Translations under genes and position numbers: made by a program
Notes under the pieces: model-generated
Database searches by the model: none
Told to the model about the DNA's origin: nothing
Seen by the model: only the letters and a program-made list of their open reading frames with translations
NCBI GenBank assembly: GCA_016715905.1
Contig: JADJXI010000003.1
Span: 620,001-684,000, forward strand
From: Sphingobacteriaceae bacterium
GTDB taxonomy: Bacteria; Bacteroidota; Bacteroidia; B-17B0; Aurantibacillaceae
DNA length: 64,000 nucleotides
Reading direction: 5' to 3'
In this document: positions 1 through 9,268 of the stretch, one piece after another
Position numbering within the stretch: position 1 is the first letter of the stretch
How the letters are laid out: each line of letters begins with the position of its first letter

Positions 1-819
1 GTATTTTTTACTGCAGCACATACTGCAACTTCTGGCGCTCCAGCCACCCAAAAATTTGGTGAAAGTTTAGGATTTATCAGAAACAATGGTAATTTAATTT
101 CTACAACTAACTATTACAACACCGGAACTCCAGGATCAGATTTAGAGGCAGTAGTTGTGCCATTTGTATCGTTTAATTTTACAGCTGACGCAAATGTTTC
201 AGCTCCTAATTCAACCGCAACACCTGGTGCATATTGTGCAAATCTTGGCATTACGTATACAAACACTACTTCGGAAATAGCAAATAACCGCCAGTTTAAC
301 TATAATGCTTTTGCAACTTATTGGGCTCCGAAAACAGGTACAATGACAACGCCTGCTGTTGATCCTGTTTACAATTGGTCATTTAATGGTCCTCCAACGC
401 CAACCGGATCGTATACTACGGCTAACGTTACGCATACTTATGCTACTGCAGGAAATGCATCAGCTGATATTATCGTTAAATACATGTACGGATTTAGCAA
501 AGTAGGAAAAACTTTAGATACTAAAACTTGGACATTACAAATTGCTAACTGTGGAATTGTAGGTGTTGCTGAAAACCAATTAAACGCTAATTTAAATGTT
601 TATCCAAATCCTGCAATCAGCGGTAAAGTAAACATCAGCGGTTTAGAAGGAAGCAATACAATTACAGTTTATAACAGTATTGGTCAATTAGTAAGTACAC
701 TTGTTTCTGAAACAGAAATTACTACAGTTGATTTAAGCGCTCAACCAACAGGTGCTTATTTAATTCGTGTTACTGATTCAAATAAAGCTTCAAAAGTTGT
801 TCGTGTAATTAACGAATAG
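1..819 (+). CDS. T9SS-secreted protein, C-terminal part (5' end outside window)
   Basis: The reading frame is open from the first base to the TAG at 817-819, so the 272 visible residues are the end of a longer gene; the GTG at 157 is internal. The middle has a PKD-like stretch (VTHTYATAG). The last 75 or so residues form a type A T9SS sorting domain: NVYPNPA, then ITVYNSIGQLV, then PTGAYLIRVTDS and a basic KVVRVINE end. Such domains direct export through the type IX system and are usually removed at the cell surface. The function of the cargo is not recognisable from this part. A strong terminator follows directly. Confidence 0.9.
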   Translation, partial: VFFTAAHTATSGAPATQKFGESLGFIRNNGNLISTTNYYNTGTPGSDLEAVVVPFVSFNFTADANVSAPNSTATPGAYCANLGITYTNTTSEIANNRQFNYNAFATYWAPKTGTMTTPAVDPVYNWSFNGPPTPTGSYTTANVTHTYATAGNASADIIVKYMYGFSKVGKTLDTKTWTLQIANCGIVGVAENQLNANLNVYPNPAISGKVNISGLEGSNTITVYNSIGQLVSTLVSETEITTVDLSAQPTGAYLIRVTDSNKASKVVRVINE

Positions 820-840
820 TAGAAGATAAAAACACAAATT

Positions 841-872
841 AAAAGCCCGGTTTATTACCGGGCTTTTTTTTT
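841..872. terminator. Bidirectional intrinsic terminator
   Basis: A 10-bp stem, AAAAGCCCGG paired with CCGGGCTTTT, closes a TTTATTA loop and is followed by T residues on the plus strand and preceded by A residues for the minus strand. It lies between the convergent T9SS cargo gene and cdd and probably serves both. Confidence 0.85.
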
Positions 873-1354
873 CATAAATTATTTATGTTAAAGGCAATCG
901 GAAGCAAATTTACAATGGATTTGCTAATGTACACCTCTCCTTTTTCTCCACTCATGATTAATCGAATCGGATAATTAAACTTCACTTCATATTCCAATAA
1001 ACTTTGACGACAAGCACCACACGGACTTACCGGAATATCTATGCATCGATTTTCAGATTTTACGCTTATAGCAATAGTTTTGAATTTAATATTTGGATAT
1101 AGAGACGATGCATGAAAGGCAGCCACACGTTCAGCGCACATTCCGGAGGGATAAGCCGCATTTTCCTGATTGTTTCCTGTAACAATTACATCGTTCTCCA
1201 ACAATATCGCAGCGCCCACTAAAAATTTTGAATAAGGCGCATAAGCATTATTTAGGGCCACTTTAGCACTTTGCAATAAATGTAGATCTTCCTTATTAAG
1301 ATCATTTTCATTGGCAAACACATCAAACGCAGCTTCTATTTTTAATTGATTCAT
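872..1354 (-). CDS. cdd: Cytidine deaminase
   Basis: 160 aa. Deaminates cytidine and deoxycytidine to uridine and deoxyuridine in pyrimidine salvage, in the cytoplasm. The zinc site is complete: C73-A-E75 in SGMCAERVAAF and P-C112-G-A-C115 in SPCGACRQ, with E75 as the proton shuttle. The length is a little above the usual 130-140 aa of the tetrameric family because of an N-terminal extension of about 20 residues. It starts with ATG 26 bp downstream of the next minus-strand gene and may be co-transcribed with it. Family assignment is firm. Confidence 0.93.
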   Translation of the reverse strand: MNQLKIEAAFDVFANENDLNKEDLHLLQSAKVALNNAYAPYSKFLVGAAILLENDVIVTGNNQENAAYPSGMCAERVAAFHASSLYPNIKFKTIAISVKSENRCIDIPVSPCGACRQSLLEYEVKFNYPIRLIMSGEKGEVYISKSIVNLLPIAFNINNL

Positions 1355-1379
1355 GAGTGATAAATGTATTGAAATTATT

Positions 1380-2513
1380 TTAAGTCTTTGCTATTTTTTC
1401 AGCGGCTATTTTACCAACTAAGCTTCCAATGGCAACACCCATTCCCCCCATTCGAACAGCCAGTAAAATGTTATTAGAATAAAATTGAATAATGGGTTTT
1501 TTTTCTGAACCTACACCCATTATGCCACACCATCGATGTTCAATTTCATGTGGTATATTTTCGATAATAATATTTTTAAGCATTTCATCTAATTTGTTTT
1601 GTATAAGGGAATTCAATTGGAATGCTGATATAGTTTCTCCTTCAAAATCCAAATTTCTTCCTCCGCCCAATAAAATTCTATTATCAATATTTCTGAAATA
1701 ATAATATCCTTTATCGTAGTGAAAACATCCTTTCAATTTCAAATTCTTTATAGGTTTTGTGATTAAAACCTGAGCTCTTGCCGGTAATACATCTTTTAAT
1801 GGAATTAAATCTTTTACAAAACCATTGGTTGCAATTACTACTTTTTTGGCTTTAAATACACCCACGTTAGTTTGAAGTTCAACGCCATTTAAAGCATCCG
1901 ATGTTTTACTTACATCTACCCCATTTAACAGCTTAACTCCGTTCGAAATTGCTAATTGCAATAAAGATTCCATCATTAATCCGGTGTCAATTTGCCCCTC
2001 ATGTTGATTAATAACTAATCCTTTAATCAATTTTGGGTTAAAAAAATCTAATTTTTTTTTCTTGAACGTGTTATCTAATCCTATAGTTTCTTTAATTTTT
2101 TTGTTCAAAAAGACTAATTTATCCTCAATAAAATGCAATTCCTGTAGTGAATTAAATACTTCATAGCCGCCGCATGCAATAAAACGAATATTTTTTGAAC
2201 CAAGTGTTTTTAAGAGCAATTGCAAGCCTTTCCATCTCATTTCAACTGTTTCAAACACTGTTTGCTCGTCACTTTTACTTAAGTCGTCGAACAATTCTGT
2301 TGCACTACCAAAACAAGCAAAGCCGGCATTTTTTGTGCTGGCACCATTCGGAAACAATCCTCTTTCAAGAATTAACACGTTAGCTTTTTTGTTTTTTAAT
2401 TTAAACTGAAGAGCCGTGGTTAATCCTACAATACCTCCACCCACAACTATTAAATCATTTTCATTGAAATATTGTTTTAGTTCCCAATAACTGTTATTAA
2501 CATTTTTATTCAT
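1380..2513 (-). CDS. FAD-dependent oxidoreductase of the DAO family
   Basis: 377 aa. The N-terminal dinucleotide-binding fold is clear (VVGGGIVGL, about residues 23-31, followed by an acidic ILERG strand end), and the C-terminus has the second FAD contact (MGGMGVAIGSLVGK). The whole chain matches the D-amino-acid oxidase/glycine oxidase/gamma-glutamylputrescine oxidase superfamily, with GASTKNAGFACFG as the family's isoalloxazine-contact region. The substrate cannot be told from sequence. It sits upstream of cdd on the same strand. Confidence 0.82.
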   Translation of the reverse strand: MNKNVNNSYWELKQYFNENDLIVVGGGIVGLTTALQFKLKNKKANVLILERGLFPNGASTKNAGFACFGSATELFDDLSKSDEQTVFETVEMRWKGLQLLLKTLGSKNIRFIACGGYEVFNSLQELHFIEDKLVFLNKKIKETIGLDNTFKKKKLDFFNPKLIKGLVINQHEGQIDTGLMMESLLQLAISNGVKLLNGVDVSKTSDALNGVELQTNVGVFKAKKVVIATNGFVKDLIPLKDVLPARAQVLITKPIKNLKLKGCFHYDKGYYYFRNIDNRILLGGGRNLDFEGETISAFQLNSLIQNKLDEMLKNIIIENIPHEIEHRWCGIMGVGSEKKPIIQFYSNNILLAVRMGGMGVAIGSLVGKIAAEKIAKT

Positions 2514-2587
2514 AAAGAATTTTTTACTTCATTTCTTATGTGGTAAATTTTCGTAAATTTAATAGCGAATATTGTACTTTCAAAGCT

Positions 2588-4816
2588 ATGGCATTTAAAC
2601 GCTTAATTGTTCTTCTGTTGATTTTTTCTGTCAACATGCTTTGTTCGCAGGAAACAGTTACGCCTGTGCCAATTAAATTCCAGGGGGCTATTTCTGATGA
2701 CCGCGGTGATGTAGGGGGTGCCATATTACAAATATCAAAAGGAGGTAAAGTAATTTCCAGTGTAACTAGCAATGCAAGCGGTGAATATAATTTTTCCATT
2801 GAACAGGGCGGCGAATATTTAATTACTGTGATAAAAGATGAATACGTTTCCAAAAGATTTTTTGTAAGTACATTGGGAATTCCACCTGAAAAAGCCGGTA
2901 ATTCTTTTCCTGTTGTACAAGCTGATATGTCGCTTAATAAGCGAGTTGAAGGAGTAGATTATTCATTACTTAACCAACCCATAATTAAGTATAATTACAA
3001 TCCTAATAAAGATAATCTGGAATATGATAAAGCTTATTTAGATAGAATGTTAGCAGGACTTCAAGCCATTAAAGAGGCTGAGAAGGCCATGAAAAATAAA
3101 GAAAAGGAAAAAGAAGCGAATTACCAGGCGGCCTTAAAGGCAGGCGATAAATCTTTTCAAAAGAAAGAATGGCAAGTTGCCATTTCCAGTTACGAACAAG
3201 CCAGTAGCATTAAACCGGCTGAAGCATATCCAAGAGAACAAGTTGCATTGATAAAAAAAATGATTGCGGAAGCCGAAGCAAAAGCTAAGGCTGACGCCGA
3301 TGCAAAGGCGAAAGCTGATGCTGAGGCAAGAGCAAAAGCGGAGGCAGATGCTCTGGCAAAAAAGAAAGCCGAAGAAGAAGCTGCTGCAAAAGCAAAAGCG
3401 GAGGCAGATCGTTTAGCAGCAGAAAAAGCAGCCAAGGAAAAAGCAGATGCAGATGCAAAAGCAAAAGCCGAAGCAGATCGTTTGGCAGCTGAAAAAGCAG
3501 CCAAGGAAAAAGCAGATGCAGATGCAAAAGCAAAAGCCGAAGCAGATCGTTTGGCAGCAGAAAAAGCAGCCAAGGAAAAAGCAGATGCAGATGCAAAAGC
3601 AAAAGCCGAAGCAGATCGTTTGGCAGCTGAAAAAGCAGCCAAGGAAAAAGCAGATGCAGATGCGAAAGCAAAAGCCGAAGCAGATCGTTTAGCAGCTGAA
3701 AAAGCAGCCAAGGAAAAAGCAGATGCAGATGCAAAGGCAAAAACCGAAGCAGATCGTTTAGCAGCAGAAAAAGCAGCTAAGGAAAAAGCCGATGCAGATG
3801 CGAAAGCAAAAGCTGATAAGTTAGCTGCAGATAAAGCCGCGAAGGAGAAAGCAGATGCGGATGCAAAAGCAAAAGCCGAAGCAGATCGTTTGGCAGCAGA
3901 TAAAGCCGCGAAGGAGAAAGCAGATGCGGATGCAAAAGCAAAAGCCGATAAGTTAGCAGCAGATAAAGCCGCGAAGGAGAAAGCAGATTCGGATGCAAAA
4001 GCAAAAGCCGAAGCAGATCGTTTGGCAGCAGAAAAAGCAGCTAAGGAAAAAGCCGATGCAGATGCGAAAGCAAAAGCTGATAAGTTAGCTGCAGATAAAG
4101 CCGCGAAGGAGAAAGCAGACGCGGATGCAAAAGCAAAAGCCGAAGCAGATCGTTTGGCAGCAGAAAAAGCAGCTAAGGAAAAAGCAGATGCAGATGCGAA
4201 AGCAAAAGCTGATAAGTTAGCTGCAGAAAAAGCAGCTAAGGAAAAAGCAGATGCAGACGCGAAAGCTAAGGCAGATCAACTCGCTGCGGATAAAGCAGCA
4301 AAAGAGAAAGCAGAAGCAGATGCTAAGGCCAAAGCAGAAGCTGATAAATTAGCTGCTGATAAAGCTAAAGCCGATGCCGAAGCAAAGGCAAAAGCCGAAG
4401 CAAATGCTAAGAATCTTGAATTGGAAAAGAAATATAAAGAGGCATTGAAAAAAGCCGACTATGATTTTGAATTAAAAAAATACCGCGAAGCTAAAAAGTA
4501 TTATGAAGAAGCGTTAGTATACAAGAATAATGATCCATATGCTAAAGCAAAAATGATTGAATGTACTAAACTATTAACATCAGATAATTCTACTGCCGGA
4601 GTAAACAGAAAAAAAGATTTGTTATCTAAATATAAACAAGGAGTTACGGAAGAAACAATAACCGCGCCCGGAGTTACTATTTTGCAACGCGTGGTTGTAA
4701 AAGATGATTTAGTATGGGTGTATCAGAAAAAAATGTTTGATTGGGGAGGCGTTTCTTTTTTCCGTGATACCAATCCAATTACCGAACTAATTTTTGAACA
4801 GGAAACTAAACCCTAA
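2588..4816 (+). CDS. Secreted or envelope protein with a long Lys/Ala coiled-coil repeat and TPR-like ends
   Basis: 742 aa from the ATG at 2588, chosen because it gives a clean signal peptide (MAFKRLIVLLLIFSVNMLCS); an ATG-less extension to 2540 is open but has no signal. Residues of about 30-110 resemble a carboxypeptidase-regulatory-like beta-sandwich (GGAILQISKGGKVISSVTS). A TPR-like helical hairpin follows (KAGDKSFQKKEWQVAISSYE), then about fourteen 21- or 23-residue units built on EADRLAAEKAAKEKADAD, and then a second TPR-like segment (KYREAKKYYEEALVYKN). The C-terminus has a short beta-rich domain. The repeat should form a long charged helix. Similar layouts occur in Bacteroidota envelope proteins; the specific function is unknown. 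The stop overlaps the next start (TAATG). Confidence 0.75.
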   Translation: MAFKRLIVLLLIFSVNMLCSQETVTPVPIKFQGAISDDRGDVGGAILQISKGGKVISSVTSNASGEYNFSIEQGGEYLITVIKDEYVSKRFFVSTLGIPPEKAGNSFPVVQADMSLNKRVEGVDYSLLNQPIIKYNYNPNKDNLEYDKAYLDRMLAGLQAIKEAEKAMKNKEKEKEANYQAALKAGDKSFQKKEWQVAISSYEQASSIKPAEAYPREQVALIKKMIAEAEAKAKADADAKAKADAEARAKAEADALAKKKAEEEAAAKAKAEADRLAAEKAAKEKADADAKAKAEADRLAAEKAAKEKADADAKAKAEADRLAAEKAAKEKADADAKAKAEADRLAAEKAAKEKADADAKAKAEADRLAAEKAAKEKADADAKAKTEADRLAAEKAAKEKADADAKAKADKLAADKAAKEKADADAKAKAEADRLAADKAAKEKADADAKAKADKLAADKAAKEKADSDAKAKAEADRLAAEKAAKEKADADAKAKADKLAADKAAKEKADADAKAKAEADRLAAEKAAKEKADADAKAKADKLAAEKAAKEKADADAKAKADQLAADKAAKEKAEADAKAKAEADKLAADKAKADAEAKAKAEANAKNLELEKKYKEALKKADYDFELKKYREAKKYYEEALVYKNNDPYAKAKMIECTKLLTSDNSTAGVNRKKDLLSKYKQGVTEETITAPGVTILQRVVVKDDLVWVYQKKMFDWGGVSFFRDTNPITELIFEQETKP
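3398..4334 (+). repeat. In-frame tandem repeat, 63- and 69-bp units
   Basis: About fourteen copies of a unit coding EADRLAAEKAAKEKADADAK, in two lengths (23 residues with EADR, 21 residues with ADKLAAD). The first six units are all long and nearly identical in DNA; later ones alternate long and short, which suggests a first-order and then a second-order (two-unit) expansion. All length changes keep the frame. Confidence 0.92.
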
Positions 4817-5784
4817 TGAAAAGCATTCCTTCTTTTATGGCCGAAGATATTCGGTGCTGTGTATGTTCTAATTCAAATTCAGAAAAATTTAATCTGCTTT
4901 ATGAGAAATCGAATTGCGCTATTGTAAAATGTGTTGAATGTGATTTCACTTTTATTCCGCCTTATTATCGTAAACAAATAAAGTACGAAAATTATAAAAA
5001 CGCAGATGTGACTGCTGCCGTAAGATCCGGGAATAATTGGATTAAAATTCAACGACATAAACTTCGATTTAAGTTTATACAGAAATTTGTGAAGAGCGGT
5101 TCTTTATTTGATCTGGGAGCGGGTTGGGGACATTTTATGTTGGCCGGAAAAGAATTGGGCTATGAAGTGTATGGGATAGAAATCGCAGAACAGCCCTATC
5201 AATATTGCGTAAATGATCTGAAATTGCCTGTTGATCATATTGATTTTTTTAAAATGAATGAAGAGAAAAAATTTGATGTGGTTACCATGTGGGATGTGCT
5301 CGAGCATATTGATCATGCTGATGTTTTTTTGGATAAATGCGCAAAGGTTACAAAGCCGGGTGGTTTTTTGTTTTTACAAGTTCCGCAAATTGATAGTTAT
5401 TTTGCGAAAAAATACAAAAGTGAATGGAAGATGATGGGTTTGGATCATGTGAATTATTTTGGTAAGTCAACAATTAAAAAAATTCTTGCCAATCATGGTT
5501 TTGAAGTGGTGGAAATAAAATCTTCTTTTGAAATAAAACTTTTTATTATGTACACCATATTGCCGCTAATTAAAAAATTAAAATCGAAAGAAAAGCAAAC
5601 TATAAACGAAGCGAGTACAACAATTAATGCGGCCGAACGACAAAATTATTTTAATAAATTCACCAAGCGCCCTATGTGGCAACTTAAATTATTTGTCTTT
5701 TTTCATAATTTCATTTATAATACCTTGTCGTTTTTTAATATCGGCGAAGAAATGATGGTGGCAGCGGTAAGAAAAAAGAATTAA
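4816..5784 (+). CDS. Class I SAM-dependent methyltransferase with N-terminal zinc ribbon
   Basis: 322 aa. Four cysteines near the N-terminus (C14 or C15, C17, C39, C42; CCVC and CVEC) form a probable zinc ribbon, followed by a SAM-binding motif DLGAGWG at residues 99-105, the acidic strand end YGIEI and motif WDVLEHIDH. This arrangement matches methyltransferases that act on nucleotide-linked sugars or small envelope precursors; the substrate is not determinable. A second ATG at 4837 (MAEDIRCC) is a possible alternative start. The first start overlaps the upstream stop, suggesting translational coupling. Confidence 0.82.
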   Translation: MKSIPSFMAEDIRCCVCSNSNSEKFNLLYEKSNCAIVKCVECDFTFIPPYYRKQIKYENYKNADVTAAVRSGNNWIKIQRHKLRFKFIQKFVKSGSLFDLGAGWGHFMLAGKELGYEVYGIEIAEQPYQYCVNDLKLPVDHIDFFKMNEEKKFDVVTMWDVLEHIDHADVFLDKCAKVTKPGGFLFLQVPQIDSYFAKKYKSEWKMMGLDHVNYFGKSTIKKILANHGFEVVEIKSSFEIKLFIMYTILPLIKKLKSKEKQTINEASTTINAAERQNYFNKFTKRPMWQLKLFVFFHNFIYNTLSFFNIGEEMMVAAVRKKN

Positions 5785-5808
5785 CATTAGTCTTAAATAT
5801 ACTGTTAC

Positions 5809-5835
5809 TTGCTTAATCGCTTTATATTAAATTTG
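5809..5835 (+). promoter_or_regulatory. Bacteroidota-type promoter for bshA
   Basis: TTG at 5809-5811 and TAAATTTG at 5828-5835 are separated by 16 bp, close to the -33/-7 arrangement of Bacteroidota housekeeping promoters (TANNTTTG at -7). The box ends 13 bp before the bshA ATG, so the leader would be very short. No Shine-Dalgarno sequence is seen. Confidence 0.5.
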
Positions 5836-5848
5836 TCCACTTGAACTT

Positions 5849-6979
5849 ATGAATATTGGTATGATTTGTTTTCCCACTTATGGTGGAAGTGGAGTAGTGG
5901 CCAGCGAATTAGGAATCGCCTTGGCAAAAAAAGGGCATAAGGTGCACTTTATGTCGTACACGCAACCATTCAGATTAAATATTTTTAATCAGAATTTATT
6001 TTACCACGAATTTAGTGTGAATGACTACCCTTTGTTTGATTATCAGCCCTATGAAAGTGTTTTGGCTAGTAAAATTGTGGATGTGGCTATATTTGAAAAG
6101 CTGGATGTTTTGCATGTGCATTATGCAATTCCGCATGCCTCCGTTGCTTACATGGCCCAACAAATTTTATTATCAAAAAACATTAAACTTCCTTATTTAA
6201 CAACTTTGCATGGAACTGATATTACACTAGTGGGTCGTGATCCGGCATTTGAGCCGATTATTTGTTTTTCATTAAATCACAGCAACGCTATTTCGGCGGT
6301 TTCTGAAAGTTTAAAGAGAGAAACAAGGGAAATATTTCATATTGATAAACCAATTGAAGTGGTTCCTAATTTTATTAATGTGAATGAGTTTTCGAATACT
6401 GTAGATATGGATTTAAAAAAATCTTATGCGCCGGATGGTGAAAAAATAATTGTACATGTTTCTAACTTCCGCAAAGTAAAAAGAGTAGATGACGTTTTAA
6501 AAGTATTTGATCAGATTCGAAAAAAAATTCCGGCTAAATTAATTTTGGTAGGTGATGGTCCTGAGCGCCCGAATATAGAAGCCTTGTGCCGTCATTTAAA
6601 TACATGTAACGACATAATTAGTTTAGGAAAAATAAATAATCCAAAACAGGTTTTGAGTATCGCAGATTTATTTGTACTCCCATCTGAAACAGAAAGTTTT
6701 GGATTGGCCGCATTAGAGGCAATGGCGTCCGGGGTTCCTGTAATTAGTACAAATACCGGTGGTTTATCAGAAGTTAATATTCATAATCAAACAGGTTATT
6801 TATGTGATGTAGGTGATGTAACAGCTATGGCGAATTTCGCGATTCAATTGTTGTCGAATGATGATTTGTTATCAAAGTTTAGAATGAACGCATTAAAACG
6901 TGCTTCCGAATTTGATGTAAATAATATTTTACCGATGTACGAAAAAATTTATGCCAATCTGGTCAAGAAGGGAATTTAG
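5849..6979 (+). CDS. bshA: N-acetyl-alpha-D-glucosaminyl L-malate synthase BshA
   Basis: 376 aa GT4 glycosyltransferase that joins UDP-GlcNAc to L-malate, the first step of bacillithiol synthesis in the cytoplasm. The N-terminus carries the diagnostic BshA pattern (CFPTYGGSGVVASELG, then HFMSYTQPFRLN), with HVHYAIPHASVAYMA and LHGTDITLVGRDP following. The C-terminal Rossmann half has the EX7E nucleotide-sugar motif (PSETESFGLAALEAMASG). Length is normal for BshA. It stands alone with its own promoter; other bsh genes are not in the window. Confidence 0.94.
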   Translation: MNIGMICFPTYGGSGVVASELGIALAKKGHKVHFMSYTQPFRLNIFNQNLFYHEFSVNDYPLFDYQPYESVLASKIVDVAIFEKLDVLHVHYAIPHASVAYMAQQILLSKNIKLPYLTTLHGTDITLVGRDPAFEPIICFSLNHSNAISAVSESLKRETREIFHIDKPIEVVPNFINVNEFSNTVDMDLKKSYAPDGEKIIVHVSNFRKVKRVDDVLKVFDQIRKKIPAKLILVGDGPERPNIEALCRHLNTCNDIISLGKINNPKQVLSIADLFVLPSETESFGLAALEAMASGVPVISTNTGGLSEVNIHNQTGYLCDVGDVTAMANFAIQLLSNDDLLSKFRMNALKRASEFDVNNILPMYEKIYANLVKKGI

Positions 6980-6982
6980 CTT

Positions 6983-7576
6983 TTAGTTTTCTATAAAGCG
7001 ATCTTTAATCTGGTGCTCTGTATTAATTATGTGATTTATGAATTTAATGATATTCAATAAATGCAGTTGTTGATTTGAAGAAGAGATTAAATGGTATTTT
7101 TCAGGATGCGTTAATTGTAAGGAGGATGCAACATTGTAAACCGTTAGTCCGGCAACAGTATCATAATCGATAAATTGATTCTGAACAGATCCAAAATAAT
7201 TCACAACTACATCTTGCAAATTATTCAATTGAATTTTTTGATCAATATTTAAATAGGTAATTGTAGCAGCTCCATATAATTTTGGACTAAGAACAGGTGT
7301 GTAATCCACGAGTTTAAAAAGGTTTGTACCTTCAATTAAAACGTCCATTTCCCCATTAGAATACGTTTTAAGTACACGTTTAATTTTCACTTCACAACCA
7401 TAATCCATAACTTCTCCCTTTTCAACATAAGTTACTGCAAAAGAAGCCAAATTGGAAAGGCAATCTTTTACCAGTTCCTTATAGCGTTCTTCGTAAATAT
7501 AAAGCTTGGTAGTTTCACCGGGCAATAATACTATGCTCAACGGGAGCATGGGTAAGGTTAGTTGACTTGATTTCAT
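6983..7576 (-). CDS. LON peptidase substrate-binding-domain protein
   Basis: 197 aa. The N-terminus LPMLPLSIVLLPGETTKLYI and following YEERYKELVKDC are typical of the isolated Lon N-terminal (LAN/PUA-like) domain, here without an ATPase or protease domain. Stand-alone versions are widespread in bacteria, and their role is poorly defined. The gene is convergent with bshA with only 3 bp between the stops. Confidence 0.83.
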   Translation of the reverse strand: MKSSQLTLPMLPLSIVLLPGETTKLYIYEERYKELVKDCLSNLASFAVTYVEKGEVMDYGCEVKIKRVLKTYSNGEMDVLIEGTNLFKLVDYTPVLSPKLYGAATITYLNIDQKIQLNNLQDVVVNYFGSVQNQFIDYDTVAGLTVYNVASSLQLTHPEKYHLISSSNQQLHLLNIIKFINHIINTEHQIKDRFIEN

Positions 7577-7748
7577 AATGTATTGTTTTAATCAAAAACT
7601 GTGCTAAAAAATAAACAATCGTAATTTGTTTATTATACAATACGAAACCAACCTCAGAAACGGTTGGATAATTAACAAAATTTTAGCCTTAAAATATGCT
7701 TTTGCTTCAGGTGATGCTATACAATTATTTAATTAGCAACACTTTAAT

Positions 7749-8906
7749 TTATTGTGTAATTCCAAGCTTTTTCGCAATGGCAGCCGGTATAGCCTTTTTG
7801 TGTAACACAATACTAGTGGTTTTATAAAGCACATAGCTTTCGCTGGCATACAAATAACCGTCGCATTGATTACTTTCTTTCCCCCAACTGTTTTTAATAA
7901 TATAATAAATTGTACCATTTTGATCTTTTACCTGACCAACTGCGTGCATGCCATGATCATCTTGCGTTTCATAATTATCAAATGCTTTTTGACGCATTTC
8001 CTGAGTAATTACAGCTTGCGCCACCGGTTCTTTTGCTGCTTTAGTTCTATCTTCTGCTGATTTAAAAGGAACTTCCGGAACAATAGCTAGGCCATCAGCA
8101 AACATAAATCCTTTTTCGCTTACGTCAGCAGCCCAGCCCCAGGTATAACCATTCAAAATTGAAGTACTCATTACTTCTTTCAATTCATTTAAAGGAAGAT
8201 TATACATGTGCTCCCAATTCCAATTATCCGGTACTTCTAATACAAATTTTGAATAGAATGGATGATGTGTGAAAGAAGTTAGGAATACATAATCATCGGG
8301 ATTAATTCCGGTGGCCTGCGCATAGGTAAGGGGAGTATATTCTTTTCCCTTATACGTAAATTTTTCAGGTGATTTACCCAGATATTCATCACAGGCCATT
8401 TCAACTAAGTTATGCAAAAACTGAAAGTCGATATGTTGTGTTTCGGTTGCTGCCGGAGATAAAATATTTTTTAATGTGGTTTCTAACAAAGCATGATTGT
8501 GTTGAGCGCCTGCTTCTTTTTTTCCGCTGAATATTTCCTCTGGCATGGCTCCGTATTTTTTAAATACACTTAAGGCGTCGGGAAAACCGCCACCTTCACC
8601 AAAATTTGTTTTACCATGCATACGAATAAACTTATCTGCTTTCCAGCTATAGGCTTTTTTGGCAATATACATTTCACTCAGATTAAAATCCTTACCCTTA
8701 CCCATGCGTATTAATTCACTTTCTAAAAAAGATAGAGAAGAAAAAGACCAACAGGTACCTGTCATATTTTGATTCTGAACTTCTGTAGCTTCCAAATTTT
8801 TGACAACAGTAAATTTATAATCGCTTTCTTTCTTATTTGATTTTTCTTGCGCTGATAGCTTAGCAACGCATACCAAAATAAATAAACTGTAAATTATTTT
8901 CTTCAT
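7749..8906 (-). CDS. C1-family cysteine peptidase, bleomycin hydrolase/PepC-like
   Basis: 385 aa with a signal peptide (MKKIIYSLFILVCVAKLSAQ), so probably periplasmic or exported. The papain-type triad is visible: Cys in TGTCWSFSSLSFLES, His in DDHGMHAVG and Asn in IIKNSWG. The order and spacing fit the C1B (bleomycin hydrolase/aminopeptidase C) branch, which is usually cytoplasmic, so the signal peptide is a distinguishing feature common in Bacteroidota members. The start overlaps the stop of the upstream membrane-protein gene (ATGA), placing it at the end of the porW-bactofilin-atpZ operon. Confidence 0.88.
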   Translation of the reverse strand: MKKIIYSLFILVCVAKLSAQEKSNKKESDYKFTVVKNLEATEVQNQNMTGTCWSFSSLSFLESELIRMGKGKDFNLSEMYIAKKAYSWKADKFIRMHGKTNFGEGGGFPDALSVFKKYGAMPEEIFSGKKEAGAQHNHALLETTLKNILSPAATETQHIDFQFLHNLVEMACDEYLGKSPEKFTYKGKEYTPLTYAQATGINPDDYVFLTSFTHHPFYSKFVLEVPDNWNWEHMYNLPLNELKEVMSTSILNGYTWGWAADVSEKGFMFADGLAIVPEVPFKSAEDRTKAAKEPVAQAVITQEMRQKAFDNYETQDDHGMHAVGQVKDQNGTIYYIIKNSWGKESNQCDGYLYASESYVLYKTTSIVLHKKAIPAAIAKKLGITQ

Positions 8907-9268
8907 ATGTTCTGGTGTTTAATAAAGTTTAGCAAATATCTAATTTCAAAAATAGTAAACAAAATATAATGCAATATAAAATGTACTGAAAACGAAATTA
9001 AATGGCTTTTATCGTAAAGTGCATATAGAAAAACTGCAAAAAACAACAATATTGTTTTAATGATGATAACGGATAGTATTATTTCAGTATTTTTTTGAGC
9101 CGATTTGAAATTGAAAAACCGGATTAATGATAATATGGATAAGCTTATAAAAAAAATTAAACTCCACCACCAATCCGAGTTATGCGCAATGTATGTATAA
9201 TGTAGAATTAAGGAAAAGGTTAGGGAAATAACAGTACAAAACAATGTTGTTACTAAACCTTTAGCCAT
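8903..9268 (-). CDS. Small four-helix membrane protein, AtpI-like position
   Basis: 121 aa with four predicted membrane helices (LVTTLFCTVISLTFSLILHY; WWWSLIFFISLSIL; IILSVIIIKTILLFFAVFLY; FSVHFILHYILFTIFEI). It overlaps both neighbours by a few bases. In many Bacteroidota a protein of this size lies between AtpZ and the F0 a-subunit gene atpB and is thought to help c-ring assembly or ion uptake; here atpB is absent. The AtpI-like call rests on size, topology and position, not on a clear motif. Confidence 0.6.
   Translation of the reverse strand: MAKGLVTTLFCTVISLTFSLILHYTYIAHNSDWWWSLIFFISLSILSLIRFFNFKSAQKNTEIILSVIIIKTILLFFAVFLYALYDKSHLISFSVHFILHYILFTIFEIRYLLNFIKHQNI

Noticed and set aside
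157..819. A complete gene beginning at the GTG at 157
   Set aside because: The same frame is open back to base 1 with the same composition, so the GTG is internal and the gene is cut by the window edge.
3190..4004. Long reading frames opposite or out of frame with the Lys/Ala repeat
   Set aside because: They arise from the repeated GCA/AAA codons of the real gene and give low-complexity Ser/Phe/Leu or Gln/Lys strings without starts or neighbours.
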